Below are positions 26,440 through 39,500 of a stretch of 64,000 nt of DNA, piece by piece. The translations under genes and the position numbers were made by a program. Source of the DNA: Hyperoplus lanceolatus. Its lineage: Eukaryota; Chordata; Actinopteri; Uranoscopiformes; Ammodytidae. Each line of letters begins with the position of its first letter. Positions within the stretch are counted from its first letter, which is position 1. The stretch is taken from the NCBI GenBank assembly GCA_026929865.2, contig CM049410.1, forward strand, positions 15,150,001-15,214,000, read 5' to 3'. The notes below the pieces were generated by a model, which worked only from the letters and a program-made list of their open reading frames with translations, did no database searches and was not told the DNA's origin.

Positions 26440-27065
26440 AACCCTCCACAACAATAACAGCATCTTGGCTGTAGTTTAAAAACATTGTTTCAGTTAGCAC
26501 TCACTGCTTGCAAACTATATCAGATTTAATTGTATCAAATATTTAGTTGAACATTAAAAGGCAGGGTTGGTCCTCTGATTTTGATTAATGTTTTTATGTA
26601 TTACCATCACTTTGAAGGAGACTTTGTGAACATGACAAATAATTAAGTGAACTCAAATGCAATAAAGGCTCTTGTTGATTTAAGATGAGAAGTTGTTCAA
26701 ATGACATGTAATACAAATAATGTAAGTAAAAAGAAGTTAGAAGAGAAACTTTCTCCCTTCTTACCCGATCTGCTGTGACATCTTTTAGACATTTCATTTC
26801 TTTCAACCTTCATAAGATGAGGACATCTCCACTTTTTGCAAATACGTGTCTCAGCTGTCCTGTTTACTTTGTGCACATATATCCCTATCTACATATACCT
26901 TTATATAAAGTTATCTCAACATACACTTTGACCAGTCCATGGTAGCAGCCCATCTCCAGGAATCAAAAAGGCCCAGACATGTTGTAGGAACCAAACCGAA
27001 ATGAAGAGGGAACAAACTGAGAAAATACCTGGTATACAAAAGAAAGAAGGGTAGAGAGAAAAGCC
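26440..27065. other. Gap between alkbh7 and gtf2f1 3' ends
   Basis: No coding feature seen. In human a small persephin gene lies between these two neighbours; I see no cystine-knot growth factor ORF here on either strand. Confidence 0.6.
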
Positions 27066-27087
27066 TAACACAGAAATAGATTTGAAA

Positions 27088-27093
27088 TTTTAT
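27088..27093 (-). terminator. gtf2f1 polyadenylation signal
   Basis: AATAAA on the minus strand about 280 bases after the gtf2f1 stop codon. Confidence 0.6.
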
Positions 27094-27372
27094 TACAAAT
27101 ATTTCTACCTAAGAAAAAACAACTTTTTTCTTTTTTCTTCATTTATCTAGCTAAGTTATACTGTGTCGACAAAGAGAAAGAGCTGTCCGTCCGTCAGTCA
27201 ATCAGCACTAGCACGTTTTCTGTTATTTAATGTGAAACTAACGACTATGTAAAAAACAAGCTCAAAGGGCTCAACAAAAAAAAAATACTTGATAAATGCC
27301 ACCTAAGGACCTCAAGGACCTGTTTCAAAATGGTCACAAAACCTTCACGCCATCCCTCCCTTCCACAGTGGG

Positions 27373-27577
27373 TTATTCAGTGAGGTAGAAGTGCATTTTG
27401 TCGTTGACATTTTTGCGCTCTGGATTGAGGCGCTTGAGGATCTGTGCCAGCACGTTGACCGTCTGCTCGCTGCTCAGACCTGTGCGCTTGGTCTGGAACT
27501 TCTTCAGCAGGTCTTTGGTGGTCATGGGTTTACGGATCAGGTAACGACGGACCGCGTCTTCCGTCAGCTGCACGTCA
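27373..27577 (-). CDS. gtf2f1: gtf2f1 last exon: C-terminal winged-helix domain
   Basis: Encodes DVQLTEDAVRRYLIRKPMTT through NDKMHFYLTE and a TAA stop. In human RAP74 this winged helix binds the CTD phosphatase FCP1 and TFIIB. It is nearly identical to human over its length. It lies 8 kb from the preceding exon because of nested insertions in the intron between them. Confidence 0.97.
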
Positions 27578-30500
27578 CTGTGTGGAGTGGACACATAGAA
27601 AAAGATTTATAGGTTGTCTTTATTTTGATGTCAATTGTGCATATATTCAGGCTTCCCACACATTTTCCATGAACTTTAGTCCAATTTCCATAACCTTATT
27701 TAGGCCTTTTTTCACAATCCTATGGGCTCAATATGGTTTCTCTTCAGCCATGTGCCATATTTGTCGTTTAGAAGCCCTAAATTATTAAGTCATGTACTTC
27801 CCAGACATGCTTGTGGATAGAACATTAGTAACTCGAAGTATTTTGTATAACGTTACTCATGTTTTGGAACATGTTTTAAACACTAGTGTAAATTAGGGTA
27901 AATTCAATACGTTTCCAAAACATTCAGGTACCGTAATTTTCAGACTATAAGCCATGACTTTTTCCCCATTTTTCGACCCTGTTATTACACAGCACAGTAT
28001 ATGTTCTGTAGCTACTGGGGATGGGCATTAGTAATCGAGTACTCCTCGTTTCAAATGAACTCGATTGGTGGATGAGGAAATTATTATTATTTTTTTAAGC
28101 GTCTGTAGCCTTTGGGCCGTGGCCGCCCCCATTTTAAAATGTTATATAGTGTACAAAATGGCACAAAACGGATAAAATAAAGTTTAACAAAATTAAATAT
28201 TTTTGATGCAAGTGCAATAAACTGAGCGTTGTGTCAAACATCAACTGCAAATAACTGCCACCTCCGGGCCACCGCAGCGCAGCCTGTGTTCTCCACAGCA
28301 CCGCGGAGCTGAACACGGTCTCTCTCCTTTCTTCTCCAGAACATTTTCAGGAGTGTAACTGTCCAATTATTTCAAAGCAGATGATAAAGTTACGTTTATA
28401 AAAAGGGGAGATGACACCTGTTACTCTCAGTTAGTAATGAGTAGACTCCAGGTGAGCATGCAAGGTGCTCTCCGCTTGGAAAGAAAAGAAGAAGCAAGGC
28501 TTACTTCAGGCACAGTCGCTCCGAGCCAACAACAGTTAAAAAGCCTTCAATAGGGAATATGAGGATAAGATTCAAAAACCGACTGGTGTAACGTTCCGTT
28601 AATGAGGAATTAGTCGCGGTAATTATTCACGGACACGAGTGAGCATTACGCGGTTGGATATAGGCCTACAACTATCTGCTTTGGTGAGTTATTTATATGT
28701 ATTTAAATTGTAGGACAATCATTTTATATTATTTGCTGCCCTTCTTATTTTAAATGGTGACTTAGGCTATTTTTTTTTGTTACAACTACAGCTCATGCTT
28801 TTTTCCTCCCCATCGCAGACCTACTCGGTCGGTTTAAATTGTGGCCAGTCTATTTAATTACTTTCAGTGAGGAAAATGTGTTTTAAACTTGTGGAAAAAA
28901 ATCCTTAATATCATATGGCAACTGTGACTGTTTGACATAAGCATTGAGCGCTTTATTGCGGTCAACCGTTGTTCTGTAGACAGATGCGTTGCGTCTAAAA
29001 ATAGAAAAAAGTTTAACCCATTGATGACTATGGCAATCTAGGATGCATGTCCTTAATGCCTGAGGGTTTTCTGAAAAAATATTACGAATTGTCAAGTCTA
29101 CCAAAACCTTAATATCTAAGCCTGTGCAGCACATAGAAACATGAAATAAAATACATTTAAAAGTTAAGGTTAACAGGTTTTATTTAAACATGCTCCCTTA
29201 GTGCTTACAAACCAACAAATATTTCTAAAAATCGTCAAAAAGAGATGAATTAGAAAATTATTAAATATTGTTAATAAATAGATGCAATGTGTTTTGTGAT
29301 TTTCGTCAGTAGTCTATAGTAGACCTTGATTCTGCGCACCAAACGCCACTAATGGCGCTTTTCCACCGCACATGTAGCTCGACTCGACTCAACTTGGTTT
29401 GGTAGCAGCACGGGTCGTTTTCCACCGCAAATAGTACCTGCTGAACGTGGGCGGGGTTGTCGTAAGGGGCTGAAAGCCTACTCTGGAGCAAAGTAGCAAA
29501 GCAGAAATTACAAGCAGTTGTTGCACTATTAACTGAACCAACCGCCAAAAACACGGATGAAAAATGTTTAAGAAATACCCCCTTGTATCTGTTTGCTAAA
29601 AGAAGTAGAAGAATATTGCTACGGGCCATTAAAAGGGATGGTTGTTGTCCCGATGTGTGACTCTGCCACACAGTCAGCTGTAGGGATGCGTCACGTACAT
29701 CCCTATGCACGTAAACACGGGCATGATAAAGTTGACTGTTTAGTGCTTGTTTCAGGATACGCGTTTTCAAATGCAAGCCGTGTCTCAGCCTGAATATTTT
29801 ATTGAGGTAATCAGTTCAGTCCGAGGCTTGTAATGTAATTGCTCGCTATCATGTCTGTCCCAGCTGGCTACTATTTAGCCTAGCTGCTAGCTGCCCTACA
29901 TGTCTCCTCTCGTATGTAAGTAACTTCCCCAACAACCAACACTGGGTGAGCTTAGCGAATATATGGAAAAAAAAATCGGATCTGTGATGCAAATCAAATG
30001 AAAGAGAGCCAGAGAAGGCTGCACGCGGCGTAAATACACTCAGAAGTCCCGGAGAGTTGGGGAGAATAAACAACAGAATGAAGCCGGTAGTCTCTGGCCA
30101 CTGATTGGCCAGACAATAGTCTCTGGCCAATCAGTGGCCGGCCGTCTGCCGACGTCACCTTTTAGCATCGGCTCAGCTCGCTTGGACCCTAGAGCGAGGC
30201 GATACCAAAAAAGCAGCCGCTACGTGGTACCAGGTACCATGAAATTGGAAAAGCCAAAAATGCGAGTCGAGTTGATACCATGCGGTGGAAAAGCGCCATA
30301 ACTGTTCTGTCGCCGACATAGCCGGCATATTTGGTGTGAATGCTGAAAGCATTCACAGCTTTGATATTCACCGTATTTATTATGGCCCCTATTTCCCCCT
30401 CCCCCCCCCTCTACCCCTCCCCCCCCCCCCCCCTCCCCCTCCCCCCCTAATATTTTTCTGTCCGCCCCTGGTCCAGTTCCCCCCCCCAGACTATCCTTCC

Positions 30501-33500
30501 CATTTCTCATCATCCTCACGTGTTTCCGAGTAACTAAAAAATGATTATTTTTTCTATTCACCATCACAATACCCCACAACACGACCTTCCTTCCCTACCT
30601 TCTCTCGTCCCATATTGGTCATACTTCCAATGAATTCGTTTAATCCCTCCAATACCAATCAAAACAGAACAACAGGGCCATGAGCGCTTGAGCAATCCAG
30701 ACAACCTTGAAATCCATTTTCACGCCCCAGACACTGAACCGTGGTGATTCTTGCCCCTAAATTATTTATTCAATTCTCCCCTCTGAACCTTTCCACAGAA
30801 GCAAACCGGGTATTTCAGAGATATTGCCGTTTTAAAATCGAATGCCCGTTCAGCAGGCTCCATAGCTCAGTGGTTAGAGCACTGGTCTTGTAAACCAGGG
30901 GTCGCGAGTTCGATCCTCGCTGGGGCCTAGCTGGTGAGGAGCGTTTTCCTGTGTACAATTGCGAAAGGTATACCTTCTCAAGATTCCATCTTGTTCTTGG
31001 TTTCGGTCTTACCTTTTTATCATAAACTTGTCATTTAACCACTGGGTAGTATTGATGTAAGCAGCATAGTCAAATATATTGTAACTTGTTACTTTAATCT
31101 CATGGTGAATAATTCTGCTCTGCATCTTGGCTTTCCAACAACAGTATCCATATCCGGAAAACTCCTATTCCTCACTATCCACTATCATTCATGCCTATCA
31201 AGCCCGTGCCATAACTTCCAACTCTTCATTGTTCCATCAAACTTCCTTCAACTATCCTCATATTCAGCCCATTTTTCACATTCCGGCTTTCATTCAAAAA
31301 TTTCAGAAAAATTCATAACTTCATAATTAATAAGCAATTAAACCAAAATTATGAAAAGTTTCAAATCTCTTCTCCTCCCTGGGAATTCATCCGACAAACT
31401 TGATACCAGTATGTAACTGTTCAGCATAGTTCAGGCATTAATATTCTGATAAAATATTTTTCATAACATTCATAACTTCAAAGAAATTGAACCATTTATG
31501 AAATTAATATTTCATACAAAATTATGATTCCTCCTACTCGTTCATACTTCATCGTAGAAACTCGATTCAAAGTGTCCCATGTTCGTCTTGCACGGGAGCA
31601 CATTTCCATAATTCACTATTTTTTCATAAAATTCATAACTTCAGAGATATTTTAAGGTTTATTACACCCAAAATCCGTATTGAGAATGCATTAGGAAATC
31701 CACAAAACGCGAAGCGTTTTGCACTGATTTCTAACACTTCAAGCTCACTGATAATTCATCCTACAAAGTTAATTTCTTCGAGAAACAGTTCAGCTATCTT
31801 TCGTCTTTCATTGTTAAAATTCAACCTTTTAAAAAAAAATGCATAGTTTTCAAATTACTCAGCCATGTTTGACGCATGTAACATCAATTTTAGTGATATT
31901 TAGAGTGTGGCAGAGTGGAGGAGAGGGAATAAAAAAGAACACCAGAAATCTAAACGTAAATTGCTCTCAACTCAAAAGTTTTTACATTAAAGAAACACAT
32001 TTGACACTGAATATTAATTGGAATCTTCTGATTCTCAAAATACGATCATTTTTTCTGTCAGACAAACGGTTTGCGAGATATGAGAAGCAGTTTGGGCTTA
32101 TGCGTTCATTTAAAACCTCTGTCTGTGTGATCTGGTTGGGGAGACAAGTGGCCGTACGTGTGTAGATTACCAGCTGTTTACAATTGACACTGATTAGCTG
32201 TCTGTTACCATGGTGACCCCTGAACGTGCACCTGCCTTTGACTCAACGATGACATTATTGGCTAATGTTGGTCAAACTCCAATCCCTTATGCTCCATAGA
32301 GAGGGAGAGGGAGAGAGGGACACACACATTTTAACAGGTACCCCCCCCCCCCATGAGCACATAATGTAACAAATAAATCACTGAATTTTAACACCAGTGC
32401 TGAATAATCTGGCAGAATAATAAAAGGTGAAGTCAACACTGAGGCCTATGTACTAAGTCATTGCAGACAGCAGGGGGGCACTCTCACACACACACACAAA
32501 TTTCCACACACTTACCCACACTCTCATTCACTCCCTTTAGACACATGAACACATAGACTAACTAGAGAAAGAGATGTATGGAGAAATGAAGATTTCTGGT
32601 GTCAAAACATGCCCGTGCATTGTGCATTTTAAATGGGAATGTTGTCCTCTTTTGTTACCGATCATCCTTACATGTTCAGATCCTTCAGGGCATCACAAGG
32701 TAGATCCTGATTGACCTGAAGTCAGGATTCTGGGTTCCTACCTAGTTCCTACTAGAAATTTTCCACTTCTACCGATTTTCGCCAAAATTTGCATACATGT
32801 ACATATTGTTCAGAATGACATTCAAGGCTTGAGGTCAGCGTTCTAATCTTAAAGGTCACTGTACAATCATATTTTTGGTCCAGGGTCTTGGCTCTGTGTA
32901 AACGGTTTTGGCTTCAAGGGCTGTTTGAATGTTGATTCTGACTCAAGGCTGAACTGATTACATTTTGGAGGTCATAGTTCAAGGTCATATTCATTCCTAA
33001 TTCCAGCTAGAAAGTCCAACAAACTTCCAAATATTCCACATTTCTCAAAATTATATTATTCAACCATACTGTGCGAGATTGAGATAAAATTCAATCCCAC
33101 TGGACATGAGTAAACAAACAAAAGTTTGTAGAGTCTGGTTCATCCAAAGAATGTCAGTTATTCAGACTAGTCTGAGGATATTGATGTCCACCGTTGGGAT
33201 TATTGTGCGGAATATTGTTCTGGCTTGATAAAACAATTTGCCTGGAATCAGTCTGCAGGATCGAGGAGCTTTAAGGGAAGAACATTTAGACACAGTATAA
33301 TTTTTCTTTTACATATAACCAGCATTGCTAGTGAATGTAAGAAAATATTGTAAGGCAAGGCACGGACTGAAATATCTCAGCACCTATTGGATGGATTGGA
33401 CCATAGCCATTTTTGGGCTGACATTCAATGTTCCCAGAGCATGAATCCAACTGACTTGAGTGATCCCGACTGTTCCTCTAGCGCTAACATACATTTTTTT

Positions 33501-36500
33501 AGTAAAGTATTGTAAAACTATTTTTGAGTGCATTACAAATATGGTGCAGGCATTCATTGGGTCCCAGAAGATGTATCCCAATGACTTTGGTGAGCTCCCT
33601 TGTTTTGCATAGTGTCACCTTGATATTTGATGGTTATTGAGCTTGCAGTGATTCCCATTTGCACACTGAAGAATGGCGCCTTGTGCGAAATGTTCGGTTG
33701 TGTTAACAAATACATTTATTTACTTGGAGTGCTGACCTTATCTTTATTTTATATTGTTTTGTAGGGAAATATCCCTACAGCATGTAGTTATTTTCCATGA
33801 ATTTACTGTATGTACAGATGGTCATGGCCAGAGGATGACTTGTACTGCCCTGGGGCCTCATTTATAAACGTTGCGTACGCCCAGAAGAGGGCGCACGCCA
33901 ATTTCTAAGCAAATATTGGGATTTATAAAAAACAAACTTGACGGGAGATGTGCGGTCCTCCACGCAAACTCTGACCCATGCGTACGCACAGAAAGTGGAG
34001 AAAGGAGAAACGGCGACTCCGTCGGCACATGTATGAAGTGCGAGAACGAATGTGTTTGTGTAAAATGAATCCAGATAGGCCTATTATAAGCCATGTAGGT
34101 CTATCATATATTGGGAGTTCCTTTGCAAAACGGATGAAGCCATTCTTACAACTAATGATCAAATGCCTCCACGGATTATTCCATGGAGTGATACCAACAA
34201 AAACAAAACGAATTAGGATCTTACATAGCCTACAAACGGAGATAGGCTATATGAGTGCAAATTAAAAAAAATAGCGTTCGAATAAGCTCTGCAGTTAGAA
34301 TAACCTATCTGCATGTTGTGGAATTAATTCTGATAATATTGAGGTGGAATACAGCCTATTACTTTTACACTGACGCTGTTCTCGATGCCTCAGTCAGGCA
34401 GACAGGAGTGCGCTTTTCATACACTAATGATAAGCCCACTGTACATCACATAGGCTACTGTGATCTTTTTCACGACTTTTAGTCCGTTTTATCTATGTTT
34501 TTCTTTTAGTTTAAGCACGTCGCAATTGTGTTTTGAAAGGGACCGTGAAGTTTATTATTAACCCTCCGCCGCCCGCCACTGCCCCGGGATGAATTCTCCG
34601 AATCTGTATCTCATGGGGGTCTCAGTGTCCCCGTTCGTGGCACAAACACTGTTATGTGAGGATATGCACTTGTTTGCGTCCACTTTTATGTCGGATCGCT
34701 TCTTTTTATTTCGGCCACAGCGTTCACAGAACGCCACAGGCTGCACTCTGAGGCCTTTACGCTCACACTGCCACCAAACTATATTTTCCCTGGTCGCCAC
34801 TTCTCCAACGGGTACTTCGGGGTAACTTCGGGGTGACCGCAGTGATCCACACCGTGTGGAGTCTATTTTTCCATTTCCCTTTCAGTCGGCGATTGCCACT
34901 ACCGCCTTCATGCACTCAGTAAATGATATTAATTTGGGCGTGTTGATGACTATGTATGGGTAAATATGGGCGGTACGTGAAGCCCGCAAAGTCTGCGCCA
35001 CATTTAGAGTTGATTGTGATTTATAAAAGGAAACAGGCGTAGGACGTGAGTGCGCACTGTTTTATAAATCCGAATATTTTTGTTCGCACGTACATCCTAC
35101 ATTTCTTCCGTACGCCAGCTTCCACGTGAATCCCACGCAAAGCTTTATAAATGAGGCCCCAGGTCTCTTGAAAAAGAGATTTTAATCTCAATGAGACTAA
35201 CCTGGTTAAATAAAGGATAAATAATAGTAGCTACTATTGCACTAAATGGTAACACTTATGTACGTTATGCAAATACGCAACTTGTTTGTTGAAATGTTAA
35301 TAACTGGGAGCTTCCTCAAGCAGCCATCTCTTTCCCGACAATCCCCTCTGTGCACAAACTCTTACACATGGTAATTAAACATTATAACACCTGCGGCTTA
35401 TAGACCAGTGCGGCTTATAGTGCGGAAAATACGGTATTTACAAACCATTTCCAGGTCTGGAAAAAGTTTACTCAAAATTCATAACTTTTCCAGGGATTTC
35501 ATGACTGTGGGGAACCCTGTAAATGAGAGCTTCACCATATATATTTTCATCCGATATTTCTTAGCGGCATAGACTGGTTTTGTACCTTGAGCTTGGAGTG
35601 GATTTGCCTGATGGTGGCTGCGGTGTACTCTTGCCAGAGGGAACAGGGCTCTGAGTGCTGGGCTCCATCTTCAGCCTTTTGGCAGCTGGTGAGTCTGTGC
35701 CTGGAGCTGGATTCTGTCTCTTACCTGTGGGAATGGTTAGAAATGTTATTGCTTATGATGTCGATAATTGCCTTTGGCTTCATCACAATATGTTGGTAAC
35801 AAGTAGACAATAGTAGACAGCAGTAAAGAAAAAATAAATAAAATCAGAGGCAAAGAACACAGTTCAGTAGGCCTATTGTAAAACACTTCAAAAAAATACA
35901 TTTGCCATGACATGAGTCTTGTTAAAGGTGGAGTCAGCAATCCTGGAGAATGCTTGTTGTCAGTGCTGAAAAACACATGCAGTGTTAATACACAGCCTGT
36001 AAAGGCTTGTTTGTCGAAACGGTGGGCCCCGGTGAGCAATCACCTTGTTCTAGCTTGCTGGCCGCAGCACGCAGCGTACTGGAGGTGGCGGCAGAGTCAA
36101 TGGATGGTGTCCCGGGGCGACTGCCAGTCCGGGAGCTGCCTGCTGAGCCACGCCCACCCGCACGTTTAGGAGGGGTGCGCTTCTTCTGAGAGAGAGAAAA
36201 GACAGAGACATGTTTGATAATAATAATAAAATAAAATCACAACACTACAGAAATGTATATACCAAACATTCACACATTCACTCACAATAAATAAAAAAAA
36301 GCTGCAAAAACTCAACAGTAAGAGCTCCTTCGCTCGTGGGCAGAATTAGCTTTACAGGTAATGAACATCATTTAACTAGATTTGTGTGACATACCCACAT
36401 AATTGCCTCTGAGTAATAGTAAATGTGACTACTAATAAGTAGTTAGTTGTCACATTTATCATCATGACGTTCATTATGCCACAAAATCAAAATAGCAAAA

Positions 36501-39500
36501 GTCAAAACTACAGTAGGCAACAAGCAAATCTCCATGTATACAGTCACACAGACAGTGAGCACCATGAATAAAGCCGAGGCCGTCTCTCCGTCGATGTCGC
36601 TGTCGTCAGAGCTCTCTGATTCTCCGCTGCTGTCTGCTGACACACACATCCATACGACTCAGTAAAAACAGGAGCATCGTTTAACATCGCTGGTGTTTTA
36701 TGAAGATCTCATTCACTTAATGATATACTCAAAATAGTCACCCGGGTGTCTATATGGTTCAGTACCTTTTTTCTTCTTCTTTTCCGCTTGGACCGGGGTT
36801 TTCTTTCCTTCCTCCTCCTCTTCCTCCTCCTTGTTCTCCTCTTCATTCGGTTTCTCCTCCTCACTCTCTTCCTCACTTTCAGACGCCTCGTCAATCCCTA
36901 CGAGGAAAAGGCTAATTATTTGATGGGATATCTCTCAAGGAATCTAAATGGTCATCATTCATAACAATGCTTAAGCCAATAGTAAGTCAAAAACATAAAA
37001 ATGCATCAAAAAAATACACTAATTTCATTTTCAAAGGTGGAGTCAGCAATTCCAAATCAGTGAATATCTCCTCACAATCCGCTACCTGTCCATTCTGTGT
37101 GTGCGCTATTAAAAAAAAATCCAGTGTTATTACACAGCCTAGGATCTGTACACCGGCATGTTGCAAGCTACGTTGGGTCCTTTTGTTGACATATACCTTG
37201 TTTACATACCAGTTTACAGAGTCTAGGCTGTGTATCAACACAAACAGTACGGGCAGGTAGCGGATCGTGAGGAAATATTCACTGATTTTGAGTGTACTCT
37301 TGACTGGCTGACTCCACCCCTAAGTAAATGCAATCAGTGAGTATTCTTATTTTACTAATGTCATGTGGCGGTGATGCGGTGAGGAGTAACACACACAACC
37401 AACATTTTGAAAGTGCTCATACTAATATATGCATGAATAATCAGCGTTGTTTGAGTATTTCATACTGAGTAATATTTAACTAGAGATGGTCTGACCTTTA
37501 GGCATGTCCTGTCCTTTGTTTATTTTGCCCTTGTCAGGCTCTTCGTCTGAACTGGTTATTTTTTTGGGGGAAAAAGGACATTTTGGTAAAAAAATCACAA
37601 CAGATATATATATATATATATTTTTGTCATGTGGTAACATTAGATAGCGAGTCTGTTTGTGCGTAAAAGGCAACTTATCTGACCTGCTTTCATCTGACAT
37701 GTAGTCCACCTCCAGACCCTCGTAGTCCCCGTCATCGCTGTCCTCCAAGGCCTCTTCGTTGCTCTTCCTCTTCTTCTTCTTTCCTTTTCCTTTGCCCGTC
37801 TCTTTCTTTGCCTTCGTCTTGCTCTCTCCATCTGTCCAGTAAAAGTGGTGGTGAAAAAAATAAAAATAAATCACAGGATGACAAGAAATGTTGACGGGTG
37901 TATTTTACAATACTCCTGTTTAAGTGGCTGCTTTCTCTGTTTTTGACCACTCTTTTGAACTTAGTGATACTGGAGAATGCTAGTTGTCAAAAGATTTTGT
38001 ACAACAAGCATTCTCTATAATCGCTGACTCTATCTGCAATACGTTTGTTTGGGGGGGGGGGGGGGCAACAGTCAAGTATCTTCCTCTCCATCAAGTGAGT
38101 CTCTCCATACCGTCGCCCATGCTGCCGTCACTGTCGTCGCTGCTCATCTCCAGGTCGTCCTCCAGGTCAGTGATGCGCAGGTCTCCTCCTCGGCCTCCTC
38201 CTCCCTTCTTCTTCTTCTTCTTCCCAGACTTCTCTCCCTCGTCATCGTCGTCCCCGCCGTGCTCCTGCTCCCGGAAACGCCTCTGGAGCATAATGCTGAA
38301 GTGATTCACCACCTTGTTCCTCCTGTTAACGGGCAAAGGGGAAATACGTGTTTGACGTAAACTGCACCAGTTCAGTAAACAAAAGTACATCCTGCATCCA
38401 CACTATTCATATTTTACTTTAGTATTACCATGTAAACATCTGGTCAATGATTGTATTCCTTTGTGATTTCTATTATTTTCTGTACATATGACATCGATTG
38501 CATGATGTCCGTCCTGGGAGAGGGATCCCTTCCTCTGTCAACTCTCCCCGATGTTTCTCAACTTTTAGTGTAGAAATCAGAATGCTTTTTTTGGCGATTC
38601 TGACCCACAATACACTGTGCTGCGGAGGTAACGTCACATCGACTGAGCCACAGTGTGAAAACAACCAGCGATGCAACGGAAATATAAGCAAGAGGAGGCA
38701 AGTTCAAGGCGCGTTGTTATAAATAAATAATTAAGTAAAAGTATGTCCCAAATGTATTGCCTATCCTCACTGCATAGTTTGTATGTAGAATAGTAGAAAG
38801 AAGGAGTATTCGATTTGGAACACAGGGACACCGTTTGTTTTTTTCATCACCACAAACAGCCAATCATGTGTGCCCGTTCCTCCCATGTCTCACCTGCCCC
38901 ACTCCTCCTCGGCCTCCTCAGCGGTGAGAGTCCGGTGTTTTGACAGTGGTATGAAGTTGTACCAGCCGTGGACCGGGAAGGCCTCAAAGGCTCCGTCGGG
39001 ACACTGTGTAAAGATGTAGTAGGATGCGTTTTCTGTAACTCCGCCCTTCTTTTGACCTTTGAACCTGACACAAACAAACACACAAATGGAGGGAGAATGT
39101 AGCTGTGGTGGAAAACAGTAGCGATCACCCATATGGCCTGCATATACGGTCTTAAAAAGGTGGAGTCAGTGATTCTGGAGAACGCTTGTTGTCAAAATCA
39201 GTGATCTGCTACCTGTCAGTACTGTGTGCAATAAAAAAAATCCTCTGTTGATACACAGCCTAGGCTATGTAAACAAAGGGGCCACTGTAACTATATGCCC
39301 CTAACCAAGGCTGTGTATTAACACTGGATTTTTTCAGTGCGTATACAAAGTACAGACAAGTAGCAGAGTGTCAGGAGATATTCACTGATATCGACAAAGA
39401 GTGATTTTGGCAACACGTCCAGAATTGCTGAATTGTTTTAATACAAATGTAGGTATTGAAAACTGTGATAAGGATTTATAGATTTTAGGAAACTGACAGA

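Larger units (their letters stand above)
27929..35436. mobile_element. Second pair of inverted ends nested inside
   Basis: Left TACCGTAATTTTCAGACTAT followed by AAGCC; right end, on the opposite strand, TACCGTATTTTCCGCACTAT followed by AAGCCGC, with a repeated GCGGCTTATA beneath it. This matches a widespread fish repeat type. The intervening 7.5 kb contains later insertions. Confidence 0.55.
27648..35519. mobile_element. Outermost pair of inverted ends in the gtf2f1 last intron
   Basis: CAGGCTTCCCACACATTTTC at the left faces a right end that reads, on the opposite strand, CAGGGTTCCCCACAGTCATG. CAG ends and a G/T-rich terminus suggest an old hAT-type element. They are 7.9 kb apart with other elements between, so the pairing is inferred. 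I found no matching 8-bp flanking duplication. Confidence 0.5.

Noticed and set aside
26440-27065. Persephin-like gene expected by human gene order
   Set aside because: No cystine-knot pattern in any frame between the two 3' ends.
30285-30533. Pro-rich ORF
   Set aside because: Created by a poly-C tract.
33871-34265. Plus-strand ORFs inside the Harbinger-like element
   Set aside because: No transposase motif and overlapping frames of similar length; likely chance.
36746-36964. Leu/Phe-rich ORF suggesting membrane helices
   Set aside because: Antisense shadow of the acidic and lysine-rich exon of gtf2f1.
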